From Crossiella cryophila (GTDB taxonomy: Bacteria; Actinomycetota; Actinomycetes; Mycobacteriales; Pseudonocardiaceae): a stretch of DNA of 64,000 bases. The stretch covers positions 7,775,501-7,839,500 of the forward strand of contig NZ_JACHMH010000001.1 in the NCBI RefSeq assembly GCF_014204915.1, written 5' to 3'. The notes beneath the pieces were generated by a model. It was given only the letters and a program-made list of their open reading frames with translations. It made no database searches and was not told where the DNA came from. A program made the translations under genes and the position numbers. Positions 1-8,026 of this stretch are shown in pieces. Position 1 is the first letter of the stretch; each line of letters opens with the position of its first letter.

Positions 1-1613
1 TTGAGCGGTAGATAGGCCGCGCCCGCCTTCAACACCCCGAGCAGCGCCACCACCAGATCGAAGCCGCGCGGCAGGCATACCCCGACCAGTGACTCCGGCC
101 CGATCCCCTTGCCCCGCAACACGTGTGCGAAACCGTTGGCGCGCTGATCCAGTTCGCGGAAGCTCAGTTCGCCATCCGGACCGCGCAGGGCGACCGCGTC
201 CGGGGTGCGCGCGGCCTGGGCCGCTAACAGCTCGTGCAGGCAGCCGCCGGGCAACGCGGTTGCGGTGTCGTTGTACTTGGCGATCAGATCGCGGTGGTCC
301 TCGGCGGAGATGAGTTCGATCTCGGCAACCGGAGTGTCCGGTGTGGACAGTGCGGTGCGCAGCAGCTGTTGGTAGCCCTCGGCGATCCGGCGCACGGTGT
401 TCTCGTCGAACAACGCGGTGGCGTACTGGAGTCGCGCGGCCAGGGTGCCGTCGGCGCGGATGTCCAGGTCCAGCAACAGGTCGAAGGGCGTGCCCAGCAG
501 CGGGGTTGGCACCAGTTCGGTGTCCAGGCCGGGCAGGGTGATCGGCTCGGCCACCGCGTTGCGCAGTGAGAAGGAGACCTGGAACAGCGGGTTGCGGGAC
601 AGGTCCCGCTCCGGGGCCAGCTCCGCCACGATCCGCTCGAACGGCACATCGGCGTGCGAGAACGCGGCCAGCGCGGTGGCCCGCACCCGGTCCACCAGCT
701 CCCCGAAGGCGGGCCGGCCGGAGACGTCGCCGCGCAGCACCAGGGTGTTGGCGAACAGGCCGATCAGCGGTTCCGCCTCGGTGCGGGTGCGCCCGGCGAC
801 CGGGGTGCCCACGGCGAGGTCGGTCTGCCCGGTGTAGCGGGCCAGCAGCGCCTCGAAGGCGGCCAGCAGCACCATGAACCGGGTGGCGCGGCGGCTCCTG
901 GCGTAGGCGTCGACCTGGGCTACCAGCTCGGGTGGCAGCTGGAACCGGACCACGTCGCCCGCCCCGTCCCAGACGGTGGGGCGCGGCCGGTCGGTGGGCA
1001 GTTCGAGGGGGGTCAGGCCGGCCAGGCCGGTGCGCCAGAAGTCAAGCTGCTTGCCCAGTCGCTCGCCGGTGAGGCGTTCGCGCTGCCAATCAGCGAAGTC
1101 CGCGTACTGCAAGGACAACTCGGGCAGTGCGGCCGCGGGTCCGCCGGTGCGCTCGTGGTACCCGGCGGCCAGCTCACGGGCCAGCACACCCCAGGACCAG
1201 CCGTCGAAGGCGATGTGGTGCACCACGAACAGCAGCAGGTGCTCGTCCTCGGCCAGTCGCACCAGGGTCAGCCGCAGGGGCGGCGCGGTGCTCAGGTCGA
1301 TCGGGCGACGTAGTTCCAGCTCGACCAGCTCGGCCAGCCGGGTTTCCACCTCCGGCGACCCGCTGAGGTCGTGCGGGCTGGGCGCACAGTCCACTTCGGA
1401 CTCCACGATCTGCCCGGCCGCCGTGTACCGGGTGCGCAGGATCTCGTGCCGCGCGATGATCCCGTGGAACGCCCCGGTCAGCGCGGACACGTCCAGCTCG
1501 CCGTGCACCCGCAGCGCCAATGGCAGCAGGTAGTCCGGCGCGCCGGGACGGAGCTGGTCGAGGAACAACAGCCGTTGCTGTGCGAACGACGTCACCCTGG
1601 CACCGCTGTCCAC
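1..1613 (-). CDS. Nonribosomal peptide synthetase, N-terminal part (C-A), cut by window start
   Basis: The first 537 residues of an NRPS are present and the gene continues left of the window. The GTG start at 1611-1613 has a strong GGAGGTGA ribosome site 5 bases upstream on the minus strand. An N-terminal condensation domain of about 440 residues carries the catalytic HHIAFDGWS motif (around plus position 1205) and an LPTDRPRP segment. It is followed by the start of an adenylation domain, with LSFRELDQRANGF and LKAGAAYLPL at the very edge (core A1/A2). A leading C domain suggests an elongation-type module or an acyl-starter module. The amino-acid selectivity residues lie outside the window. 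The gene is divergent from mbtH-sbnA-sbnB, which probably supplies one of its building blocks. Confidence 0.93.
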   Translation of the reverse strand, partial: MDSGARVTSFAQQRLLFLDQLRPGAPDYLLPLALRVHGELDVSALTGAFHGIIARHEILRTRYTAAGQIVESEVDCAPSPHDLSGSPEVETRLAELVELELRRPIDLSTAPPLRLTLVRLAEDEHLLLFVVHHIAFDGWSWGVLARELAAGYHERTGGPAAALPELSLQYADFADWQRERLTGERLGKQLDFWRTGLAGLTPLELPTDRPRPTVWDGAGDVVRFQLPPELVAQVDAYARSRRATRFMVLLAAFEALLARYTGQTDLAVGTPVAGRTRTEAEPLIGLFANTLVLRGDVSGRPAFGELVDRVRATALAAFSHADVPFERIVAELAPERDLSRNPLFQVSFSLRNAVAEPITLPGLDTELVPTPLLGTPFDLLLDLDIRADGTLAARLQYATALFDENTVRRIAEGYQQLLRTALSTPDTPVAEIELISAEDHRDLIAKYNDTATALPGGCLHELLAAQAARTPDAVALRGPDGELSFRELDQRANGFAHVLRGKGIGPESLVGVCLPRGFDLVVALLGVLKAGAAYLPL

Positions 1614-1790
1614 CGGTCACCTCCACCTGCTTGGCCCTGGTCCACCGAAGATTGCGGCCGGCACCCCCTGCCACGCCAGGGAAGGAACAGCAGCGCTCGA
1701 CCGCCACTGCCGGTGCGCGTTTGTCCCTATGGCCCACCACCGGTGCCGGGGGACGCTCGGCGGGCCAGTACACCGACCCGGGAGGACGGC

Positions 1791-2000
1791 ATGACCGAGG
1801 AGAACGACGAGGCCGTGTACCGCGTCGTGCGCAACGACGAGGAGCAGTACTCGATCTGGCGGGCCGACCGGGAACTGCCGCTCGGCTGGCACGCCGAGGG
1901 CACCGAGGGTTCCCGGCAGGACTGCCTGGACCACATCGGCCGGGTGTGGACCGACATGCGCCCGCTGAGCCTGCGCCGCCGCATGGAACAGGTGAGCTGA
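1791..2000 (+). CDS. MbtH-family NRPS chaperone
   Basis: This 69-residue protein belongs to the MbtH family, small partners that bind adenylation domains and are needed for their folding or activity. The visible signature is the spaced-tryptophan pattern: YSIWR, LPLGWH, and a C-terminal DHIGRVWTDMRPLSLR. The ATG at 1791 follows a GGAGGA site at 1781-1786. It stands first in a three-gene unit with sbnA (5-base gap) and sbnB, and is divergent from the NRPS. It most likely serves that NRPS. Confidence 0.95.
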   Translation: MTEENDEAVYRVVRNDEEQYSIWRADRELPLGWHAEGTEGSRQDCLDHIGRVWTDMRPLSLRRRMEQVS

Positions 2001-2005
2001 CCGGC

Positions 2006-3019
2006 ATGAGCGGCTACGGCGCCGGTTCGGCCGGGGTGCTCGGCACGATCGGCGGGACCCCGCTGGTCGAGCTGACCAGGTTGTTGCCCGGCAGCGGGTT
2101 CCGGGTGCACGCGAAGCTGGAGGCGGCCAATCCCGGTGGCAGCATCAAGGATCGGTCCGCGTACGCGATGCTGACCGACGCGGTGCGCACCGGCGCGGTC
2201 ATCCCCGGCCGGTCGGTGGTGGTCGAGTCCAGTTCCGGCAACCTCGGCATCGGACTCGCCCAGGTGTGCCGGATCCTGGAGCTGCGCTTCATCTGCGTGG
2301 TGGACCCGCGCACCAACCCGCAGAACATCGCGATCATGCGGGCCTACGGCGCCGAGGTGCACACCGTCACCGACCGCGATCCGGCCACCGGCGAGTACCT
2401 GCCGACGCGTCGGCGCCGGGTGCGGGAACTGCTGGCCACGCTGCCGGATGCCTACTGCCCCAACCAGTACGGCAACACCCGCAACGCCTGGGCGCATCGC
2501 GGCACCATGCGCGAGATCGTCGAGGCCCTGGACGGCGAGCTGGATTTCCTGCTGTGCACGGTGAGTTCGGCAGGCACGCTGCGCGGGTGCGCGGAGTACG
2601 CGCGGGAGCACGGGCTGGGGGTGCGGATCATCGCGGTGGACGCGGAGAGCAGCGCGATCTTCCACACTCCCGTCGGCAACCGGCTCATTCCCGGGCACGG
2701 CGCGGCGGTGCGGCCGGAGTTGTTCCGGCCGGGGCTGGCCGATGAGGTGGTGCACGTCAACGACCTGGACTGCGTGGTCGGCTGCCGCAGGCTCGCGGTG
2801 CGGGAGGCGATCCTGGCAGGCGGGTCCTCCGGCGCGGTGGTCTCGGCGCTGCACCGGCTGCGGGAGCGGATCCCGGCCGGGGCGAACTGCGCGCTGATCC
2901 TGCCCGACCGCGGTGAGCGGTACCTCGACACGATCTACGACGACGACTGGGTCGCGGCCCAGTTCGGCGACGTCACCGAACTGTGGAAGGACGACGCGAT
3001 GGAGGTGGCCAGGTGCTGA
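2006..3019 (+). CDS. sbnA: N-(2-amino-2-carboxyethyl)-L-glutamate synthase (SbnA-like)
   Basis: This 337-residue PLP enzyme of the cysteine synthase fold matches SbnA, which joins O-phospho-L-serine and L-glutamate in the first step of 2,3-diaminopropionate synthesis. NPGGSIKDRSAYAML holds the PLP lysine, SSSGNLGIGLAQ is the substrate-binding loop, and GGSSGAVV near the C-terminus is the cofactor phosphate site. The N-terminal GTIGGTPLVELTRLLP is typical of the family. The ATG at 2006 sits just after the mbtH stop. The last codons overlap the sbnB start. The reaction is inferred from the family and from the sbnB neighbour; cysteine synthase activity is less likely in this context. Confidence 0.93.
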   Translation: MSGYGAGSAGVLGTIGGTPLVELTRLLPGSGFRVHAKLEAANPGGSIKDRSAYAMLTDAVRTGAVIPGRSVVVESSSGNLGIGLAQVCRILELRFICVVDPRTNPQNIAIMRAYGAEVHTVTDRDPATGEYLPTRRRRVRELLATLPDAYCPNQYGNTRNAWAHRGTMREIVEALDGELDFLLCTVSSAGTLRGCAEYAREHGLGVRIIAVDAESSAIFHTPVGNRLIPGHGAAVRPELFRPGLADEVVHVNDLDCVVGCRRLAVREAILAGGSSGAVVSALHRLRERIPAGANCALILPDRGERYLDTIYDDDWVAAQFGDVTELWKDDAMEVARC

Positions 3020-4023
3020 TCCTCGGCAACGACACGGTCCGGCGGGTGCTGGACGGCCGGGAGCTGGAGGTGCTGGCCGCGGTGCGGCAGGCCTACGTGC
3101 AGCACGCGCGGGGCGAGACCGCGTTGCCGCACTCGGTGTTCCTGCGGTTCCCGGACGACACCCGCAACCGGATCATCGGGCTGCCAGCCTATCTCGGTGG
3201 GGCGCAGGCGGTCGCCGGGATGAAGTGGATCTCCAGCTTCCCCGGCAACGTCTCCCTCGGCCTGCAGCGGGCCTCGGCCGCGATCGTGCTGAACTCGATG
3301 CGCACCGGCAATCCCGTTGCCCTGCTGGAAGGTTCGACCATCTCGGCCCGGCGCACCGCGGCCAGCGCGGCCCTGGCGGCGGCCACTCTGCCTGGCGACA
3401 CACCGGATTCCGGGGTCACCCTGGTCGGCTGCGGGGTGATCAACCGGGAGGTGCTGCGGTTCCTCCGGGTGGTGCGGCCCGAACTGCGCGCGGTGACCGT
3501 GTTCGACCTGGACCGCGAGCGGGCGGCGGCCTTCGCCACCTGCAGTGACCCGGACCTGACCGTCACCGTGGCCACCGACCTGGACCAGGCCCTGGCCGCG
3601 AACCGGTTGATCTCCTTCGCCACCACCGCTTCCGTGCCGCACGTGGACCTCAGCGCCTGCCACCCTGGCACGCTGGTGCTCGGGCTGTCCCTGCGCGATG
3701 TCACCATCGACGGGGTGCTGGGCGCGGTGAACATCGTCGACGACCACGACCACGTGTGCCGCGCGGCCACCTCGCTGCACCTGGCCGAACAGCACCTTGG
3801 CCACCGCGAGTTCATCACCGGTGCGCTCGGCGACCTGCTCGACACCGGCACCAACCACCGGCGGGACCCGCACCGGGTGACCCTGTTCTCCCCCTTCGGT
3901 CTCGGCGTGCTCGACCTGGCCGTGTCCGCGCTGGTGCTGCGGGTCGCGCGGGAGTCCGGGCTCGGGGTGGAACTCACCGACTTCCTACCCGCCGAGGAGG
4001 CCGCCTTGAGTTCCACCGGCTGA
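3013..4023 (+). CDS. sbnB: N-(2-amino-2-carboxyethyl)-L-glutamate dehydrogenase (SbnB-like)
   Basis: This 336-residue member of the ornithine cyclodeaminase/mu-crystallin family is the second diaminopropionate enzyme. It oxidatively splits the SbnA product into 2,3-diaminopropionate and 2-oxoglutarate with NAD. The N-terminal half has GMKWISSFPGN and an RRTAASAALAAATL helix, followed by a Rossmann segment TLVGCGVINREVLRFLR and a downstream VFDLDRERA. The GTG start at 3013 overlaps the sbnA stop by 7 bases, indicating coupled translation. A strong terminator follows 15 bases after the stop, so mbtH-sbnA-sbnB is a complete transcription unit. The product is a likely NRPS building block. Confidence 0.93.
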   Translation: MLILGNDTVRRVLDGRELEVLAAVRQAYVQHARGETALPHSVFLRFPDDTRNRIIGLPAYLGGAQAVAGMKWISSFPGNVSLGLQRASAAIVLNSMRTGNPVALLEGSTISARRTAASAALAAATLPGDTPDSGVTLVGCGVINREVLRFLRVVRPELRAVTVFDLDRERAAAFATCSDPDLTVTVATDLDQALAANRLISFATTASVPHVDLSACHPGTLVLGLSLRDVTIDGVLGAVNIVDDHDHVCRAATSLHLAEQHLGHREFITGALGDLLDTGTNHRRDPHRVTLFSPFGLGVLDLAVSALVLRVARESGLGVELTDFLPAEEAALSSTG

Positions 4024-4037
4024 TCCACCACGGCACG

Positions 4038-4067
4038 AAGGCCCCGTCGCGAACGACGGGGCCTTTT
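4038..4067 (+). terminator. Rho-independent terminator after sbnB
   Basis: A perfect 11-bp stem (AAGGCCCCGTC with GACGGGGCCTT) encloses the 6-base loop GCGAAC and runs into TTCCTTG. It lies between the sbnB stop and the convergent LuxR gene. Because the stem begins with AAG and ends with CTT, it can serve both strands. Confidence 0.9.
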
Positions 4068-4094
4068 CCTTGTGTGCCAGTGATTATCCGGACA

Positions 4095-4712
4095 TCAGAT
4101 GAGCCCGGCGCGGACCGCGCGGGCCACCGCGTGCGAGCGGTTGCGCACCTGGAGCCGGGCCATCAACTCATAGATCACGTTCTTCACGGTGTGCTCGGAA
4201 CAGGACAGCGAACGGGCGATCGCGGCGTTGCCGTGCCCGTCGGCCATCAGGGTCAGCACGGCGGTCTGCCGCGCGGTGAGTGTGCGGGGTGCGGTGACCA
4301 CCGCGGTCTCCGGTCCGGACAGCAGCCGGGCCAGCACCTCCGAGGGCAACCGGCCGTCGCCGTGCCGGGCCGAGTGCACCGCGGCGACCAACTGGTCGGC
4401 GGTGGTGCGCCGGGTGTGCAGCAGCACGCTGACCCCGGTGCGCACCGCGCGCAGCACGCCGGCCGGTGCGAAGGTGTCGGCCAGCACCATCAGCCGCCTG
4501 CCCCGCCCGGGTTCGGTGACTGGAAGTGCCTGCTCCGGGGTGGTGAGGGCGGCGTCAAGGGCCTCCTCCACCGTGCCGCCGACGGCCAGGGTCACCGTCG
4601 GCTCCGCCGGGTCGACGGTGATGCCCGCGCGGGACAACAACTCCAGCGCCCCGGCCCGGACCGTGGCATCGGTCGCGTCCAGCCGCACCCGCAGCTGCGC
4701 CACCGCGGTCAC
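4095..4712 (-). CDS. LuxR-type regulator with degenerate receiver (second of pair)
   Basis: This 205-residue protein has a C-terminal LuxR/FixJ helix-turn-helix (LTARQTAVLTLMADGHGN, SEHTVKNVIYELMARLQVRN). Its N-terminal half has receiver-like spacing but no acidic pocket: the strand where the phospho-accepting Asp should be reads TVTLAVGG. It is therefore probably not phosphorylated and may work as a partner or ligand-controlled regulator. The GTG start at 4712 overlaps the stop of the preceding LuxR gene (GTGA), so the two are translationally coupled. The location beside the NRPS suggests a cluster-specific role, which is inferred. Confidence 0.88.
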   Translation of the reverse strand: MTAVAQLRVRLDATDATVRAGALELLSRAGITVDPAEPTVTLAVGGTVEEALDAALTTPEQALPVTEPGRGRRLMVLADTFAPAGVLRAVRTGVSVLLHTRRTTADQLVAAVHSARHGDGRLPSEVLARLLSGPETAVVTAPRTLTARQTAVLTLMADGHGNAAIARSLSCSEHTVKNVIYELMARLQVRNRSHAVARAVRAGLI

Positions 4713-5320
4713 AACAGACCTGCCCGCAGCGCGTAGGCCACCGCGTGCGCCCGGTTGCGCAGCCGGAACCGGTGCGTGATGTCGTGCACCACGCTGACCA
4801 CGGTCCGCGGCGAGTAGCACAGCTCCTGGGCGATCTCCCCGGTCTCCCGCCCGTCCGCGACCAGCCGCAGCACCTCGCGTTCCCGCTCGTTGAGCGTCAC
4901 CCCGCCGACCCCGGCCCGCGCCACCGGCCGGGCGCGGTGCTCCAGCAGCGAGTCCAGCAGATCCGGCGGCACCGTGCAGTCACCGCCGGCGGCGGCCAGC
5001 ACGGTGCGGGCCAGCCGGTCCGCGCTGGCCTCCCGGCGCCGCAGCAGGCCGCGGGCGCCCGCGGCGATGGCGTGCAGGGCTTCCGCCGGTTCCAGGTCGG
5101 TGGCCACCAGTACCACCTCCGGCCGGTCCGGGCCGTTCCTGGTCTCCCGCACCAGGTCCAGCACGGCCTCGGCCACCGCGTCCACGATCACCACGGTCAC
5201 CTCCGCCACCTCGGCCGGGCCCGCCACGGCCACATCCGGGCAGCTGTGCAATGCACCGGTCGCGCCGGCTTCCAGCATCGGGTCCATCGCGACGACGCTG
5301 ACCCGCACCGGCTCACCCAT
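4709..5320 (-). CDS. LuxR-type response-regulator-like protein (first of pair)
   Basis: This 203-residue protein has a receiver-like N-terminus (VRVSVVAMDPMLEAGA, a possible acceptor Asp in TVVIVDAV) and a C-terminal LuxR helix-turn-helix (LNEREREVLRLVADGRETGE, SPRTVVSVVHDITHRFRLRN). The receiver is short and lacks an obvious acidic pair and a clear signalling Lys, so canonical phosphorylation is doubtful. The ATG at 5320 has GAGGAGGGA upstream. No histidine kinase is adjacent. It forms a bicistronic regulator pair with the downstream LuxR gene and was probably duplicated with it, since the final helix (NRAHAVAYALRAGLL) closely matches the partner's ending. Confidence 0.88.
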   Translation of the reverse strand: MGEPVRVSVVAMDPMLEAGATGALHSCPDVAVAGPAEVAEVTVVIVDAVAEAVLDLVRETRNGPDRPEVVLVATDLEPAEALHAIAAGARGLLRRREASADRLARTVLAAAGGDCTVPPDLLDSLLEHRARPVARAGVGGVTLNEREREVLRLVADGRETGEIAQELCYSPRTVVSVVHDITHRFRLRNRAHAVAYALRAGLL

Positions 5321-5440
5321 CCGGTCCCTCCTCGGTCGTGTTGCCTCCTGTTGACAAGCCAATACGTGGCCGACCGACGGCACATCGGGTCCGACCACCC
5401 ACATTTCCGCCACCCACGTACGCGACCACCCACAATCTCT

Positions 5441-5462
5441 CCCTACCGACCGGTCGGTAGGG
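5441..5462. repeat. Dispersed palindrome, copy A (exact core)
   Basis: An exact CTACCGACCGGTCGGTAG core (5443-5460) is extended on both sides by CC/GG to a 22-bp perfect palindrome. It lies in the 245-bp region between the divergent LuxR pair and the aldehyde dehydrogenase gene. It could be a TetR-type operator or an intergenic hairpin element. Confidence 0.85.
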
Positions 5463-5522
5463 ACGCGGGACCACGGCCACATCGCACAAAAGCCCAGCGG
5501 TCTGTTACCTTGACTCCAGACG

Positions 5523-5559
5523 CCAACTAACCAACTAGTTGGATACGACAGCCCGGAGG
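5523..5559 (+). promoter_or_regulatory. Inverted repeat and ribosome site ahead of aldehyde dehydrogenase
   Basis: A perfect 12-bp palindrome CCAACTAGTTGG (5531-5542) is preceded by a half-site CCAACTA (5523-5529). TTGACT at 5510-5515 could be a -35 box, but no well-spaced -10 is clear. GGAGG at 5555-5559 sets the ATG at 5566. The palindrome is a candidate operator for the LacI protein encoded next door, which is an inference. Confidence 0.45.
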
Positions 5560-5565
5560 TCAGGA

Positions 5566-6999
5566 ATGATCACCTACGACAAGCTCTACGTCGGCGGCCA
5601 GTGGGTCGCGCCGGAGATCGCCGAACCGATCGTGGTGGTCTCCCCACACGACCGGCCGGTAGTCGGACACGCCGCCCAGGCCACCCCCGCCGATGTCGAC
5701 CGCGCGGTCAGCGCCGCCCGCGCCGCCTTCGACCACGGCCCCTGGCCGCACACCACCCCCGAACACCGGCAGGCCCTGATCGCCCGGTTCAACGAGCTGC
5801 ACGCCCAGCGCGCCACCGAGATCGCCGAGCTGGTCACCGCCGAGAACGGCACCCCGTCCTGGTTCACCAGCTCACTACAGACCGCGATGGCCGAGCAGAC
5901 CAACGCCTACCTGCGCGCCGCGGCGGAGTTCGGCTGGGAGGAGCGGGTCAGCACCCCCAACGGGCCTGGCCCGATCGTGCGCCGGGAGCCGGTCGGCGTG
6001 GTGGCCGCGGTCATCCCGTGGAACGCCCCGCACCAGTCCGCGCTGGTCAAGATCGTCCCTGCCCTGCTGGCCGGGTGCGCGGTGATCCTCAATGCCTCGC
6101 CGGAGACCGCACTGGACGCCCTGCTGCTGGCCGAGGTCTTCGCGGCGGCCGGACTGCCCGATGGCGTGCTGAGCATCCTGCCCGCGCACCGGGGGGCCAG
6201 CGAGTACCTGGTCGCGCACCCGGGTGTGGACAAGGTCGCCTTCACCGGATCCACCGCCGCCGGACGCCGGATCGCGGCCATCGCGGGCGAGCAGCTCAAG
6301 CGGGTCAGCCTGGAGCTGGGCGGCAAGTCCGCGGGCATCGTGCTGGCCGACGCCGACCTGCCCACGATGCTGAGCCAGCTGCCGTTCGCCTCCTTCGGCA
6401 ACAACGGCGAGTCCTGCGGTTCGATCAGCCGGCTGTTGTTGCCGCGCAGCAGGTACGAGGAGTTCGTGGACGCGATCGCCGGTGTGGTCGGGGCCATCCC
6501 GGTTGGCGATCCGCGGGACCCGGCCACCTTCATCGGCCCGATGGTCACCCCGGCGCAGCAGGAACGCGTGCGCGGCTACATCCGGCTGGGCATCGCGGAG
6601 GGCGCCCGCCTGGTCGTCGGCGGACCCGAGGAGCCCGAGGGCCTGACCGGCGGGAACTACGTGCGTCCCACGGTGTTCGCCGAGGTGCGCAACGACATGC
6701 GGATCGCCCGCGAGGAGATCTTCGGCCCGGTGCTCTCGCTGATCGCCTACGAGACCGAGGAGGAGGCGATCCGCATCGCGAATGACTCCGACTACGGCCT
6801 CTCCGGCGCGGTCTGGTCCGCCGACCAGGATCGCGCCCTCGCGGTGGCCCGGCGGCTGCGCACCGGCGGTGTGCTGGTCAACGGCGACCCCGGCGGTTTC
6901 GACGCGCCCTTCGGCGGCTACAAGGCCAGCGGGCTCGGCCGGGAGATGGGTGTGGCAGGGCTGTCCGGGTACGTCGAGCTGAAGACGATCAACGCCTGA
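5566..6999 (+). CDS. NAD(P)-dependent aldehyde dehydrogenase
   Basis: This 477-residue enzyme of the ALDH superfamily oxidises an aldehyde to a carboxylic acid in the cytosol. Visible family motifs are VVAAVIPWNAP, the cofactor loop FTGSTAAGRRIA, the general-base Glu in LELGGKSAGIV, the nucleophilic Cys in NNGESCGSIS, and EEIFGPVLSL near the C-terminus. The ATG at 5566 has GGAGG 6 bases upstream, which rules out the longer in-frame ATG at 5539. It converges on and overlaps the lacI-type gene by 11 bases. The substrate cannot be read from the sequence. Confidence 0.92.
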   Translation: MITYDKLYVGGQWVAPEIAEPIVVVSPHDRPVVGHAAQATPADVDRAVSAARAAFDHGPWPHTTPEHRQALIARFNELHAQRATEIAELVTAENGTPSWFTSSLQTAMAEQTNAYLRAAAEFGWEERVSTPNGPGPIVRREPVGVVAAVIPWNAPHQSALVKIVPALLAGCAVILNASPETALDALLLAEVFAAAGLPDGVLSILPAHRGASEYLVAHPGVDKVAFTGSTAAGRRIAAIAGEQLKRVSLELGGKSAGIVLADADLPTMLSQLPFASFGNNGESCGSISRLLLPRSRYEEFVDAIAGVVGAIPVGDPRDPATFIGPMVTPAQQERVRGYIRLGIAEGARLVVGGPEEPEGLTGGNYVRPTVFAEVRNDMRIAREEIFGPVLSLIAYETEEEAIRIANDSDYGLSGAVWSADQDRALAVARRLRTGGVLVNGDPGGFDAPFGGYKASGLGREMGVAGLSGYVELKTINA

Positions 7000-8023
7000 C
7001 CGCGGCGGCCACCGTGCCGCCCTCGTGCAGCACGCAGGGCAACAGCAGGCGATGGCCGGAGTCCGGACTCCGGCCGGCCAGCAGCTCGAGAAGCACCCGC
7101 ACCGCGGTGGCGCCCAGCTCCTCGCGTGGGATGCGGAACATCGACCAGTCCACCGCCGAGTCGCCGCCACCCTGGCTGGGATCGTTGTCCCCCAACAGGA
7201 TAATCGACAGGTCACCCGGCACGTCGAGCCCGGCCGCGGTGGCCCGCGCGTGCAATCCCTCGGCCATCGCGGTGGTCTCGACCAGCACCCCGGTCACCTG
7301 CTCGGCGACCAGTGCCTGCCACGCCTGGTCCGGGTCTTCCTGTTGCAGTACAAGGGGTGTACGCCGGTGGCGGCGGGCGGCCACCTCATAACCGCGCCGC
7401 CGGTCCACGGTGGGTTCGTGGTCCCCGGCCAGGCCCAGCAAGGCGATCCGCCGATGTCCCAGTCGCCACAGCCGGTCGTAGCACTGCCGGGTCGCCTCGA
7501 CGTAGTCCGCGCCGACGTAGGCGATCGGTCCGGCCGGGGACTCGCGGCGGCCGATGAAGACGAACGGGAACCGCTCCCGCGTCAGCCGGGCCAGTTCGGC
7601 CGGATCATTGTGCCGCCCCAACAGGATGCTGCCGTCGGCGATGCCCAGCCGGTTGGTCCCGTTCTCATACACCTGGCGGCGGCCGGCGCGGCGGCCGGAA
7701 CTGGTGAACAGCAACAGGTCATAGCCCTGGGCCTCGGCCTCCTCCTCGATGCCGCGCAGGATCGGGCGGTAGAAGTCGGCGCCGCCGGAGGGGAAGACCG
7801 ACTCGTAGCTGAACACGCCGAGGATGTTGTTCCCCTTGCCGCGCAACCGCCTGCCCATGATGTCCACGGTGTACCCGGTGCTGCGCAACGCCTCCTGCAC
7901 CCTGGCCCTGGTCTCCGGCGCGATCCGCACGTCACTGGATCCGTTGAGCACCAACGAGACCATCGCCTGGGACACACCGGCGACACGCGCTACCTCGGCC
8001 TGGGTGACCCGCTGCCTGCTCAC
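6989..8023 (-). CDS. LacI-family transcriptional regulator
   Basis: This 344-residue repressor has an N-terminal LacI helix-turn-helix (VTQAEVARVAGVSQAMVSLV then LNGSSDVRIAPETRARVQ) and a periplasmic-binding-like sensor domain (NNILGVFSYESVFPSGGADF, RRIALLGLAGDHEPTVDRR). The GTG start at 8023 is 3 bases after the stop of the upstream methyltransferase, so the two are co-transcribed. The effector is probably a sugar or small metabolite, and the adjacent aldehyde dehydrogenase may be a target. Both points are inference. Confidence 0.92.
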   Translation of the reverse strand: MSRQRVTQAEVARVAGVSQAMVSLVLNGSSDVRIAPETRARVQEALRSTGYTVDIMGRRLRGKGNNILGVFSYESVFPSGGADFYRPILRGIEEEAEAQGYDLLLFTSSGRRAGRRQVYENGTNRLGIADGSILLGRHNDPAELARLTRERFPFVFIGRRESPAGPIAYVGADYVEATRQCYDRLWRLGHRRIALLGLAGDHEPTVDRRRGYEVAARRHRRTPLVLQQEDPDQAWQALVAEQVTGVLVETTAMAEGLHARATAAGLDVPGDLSIILLGDNDPSQGGGDSAVDWSMFRIPREELGATAVRVLLELLAGRSPDSGHRLLLPCVLHEGGTVAAAVRR

Positions 8024-8026
8024 CCC

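Noticed and set aside
1174-2007. A minus-strand 277-residue frame over the NRPS start
   Set aside because: It is out of frame with the condensation-domain motifs. The NRPS frame starts at GTG 1613 behind a strong ribosome site.
5351-5380. TTGACA at 5351 as a promoter for aldehyde dehydrogenase
   Set aside because: No -10-like sequence lies 16-18 bases downstream, and the distance to the start codon is over 200 bases.
5651-5666. Palindrome-like GACCGGCCGGTAG in the aldehyde dehydrogenase gene
   Set aside because: It encodes DRPVVG, a normal ALDH segment, and lacks the conserved arms. The same applies to similar strings at 985, 2211, 14271, 19449 and 29115.
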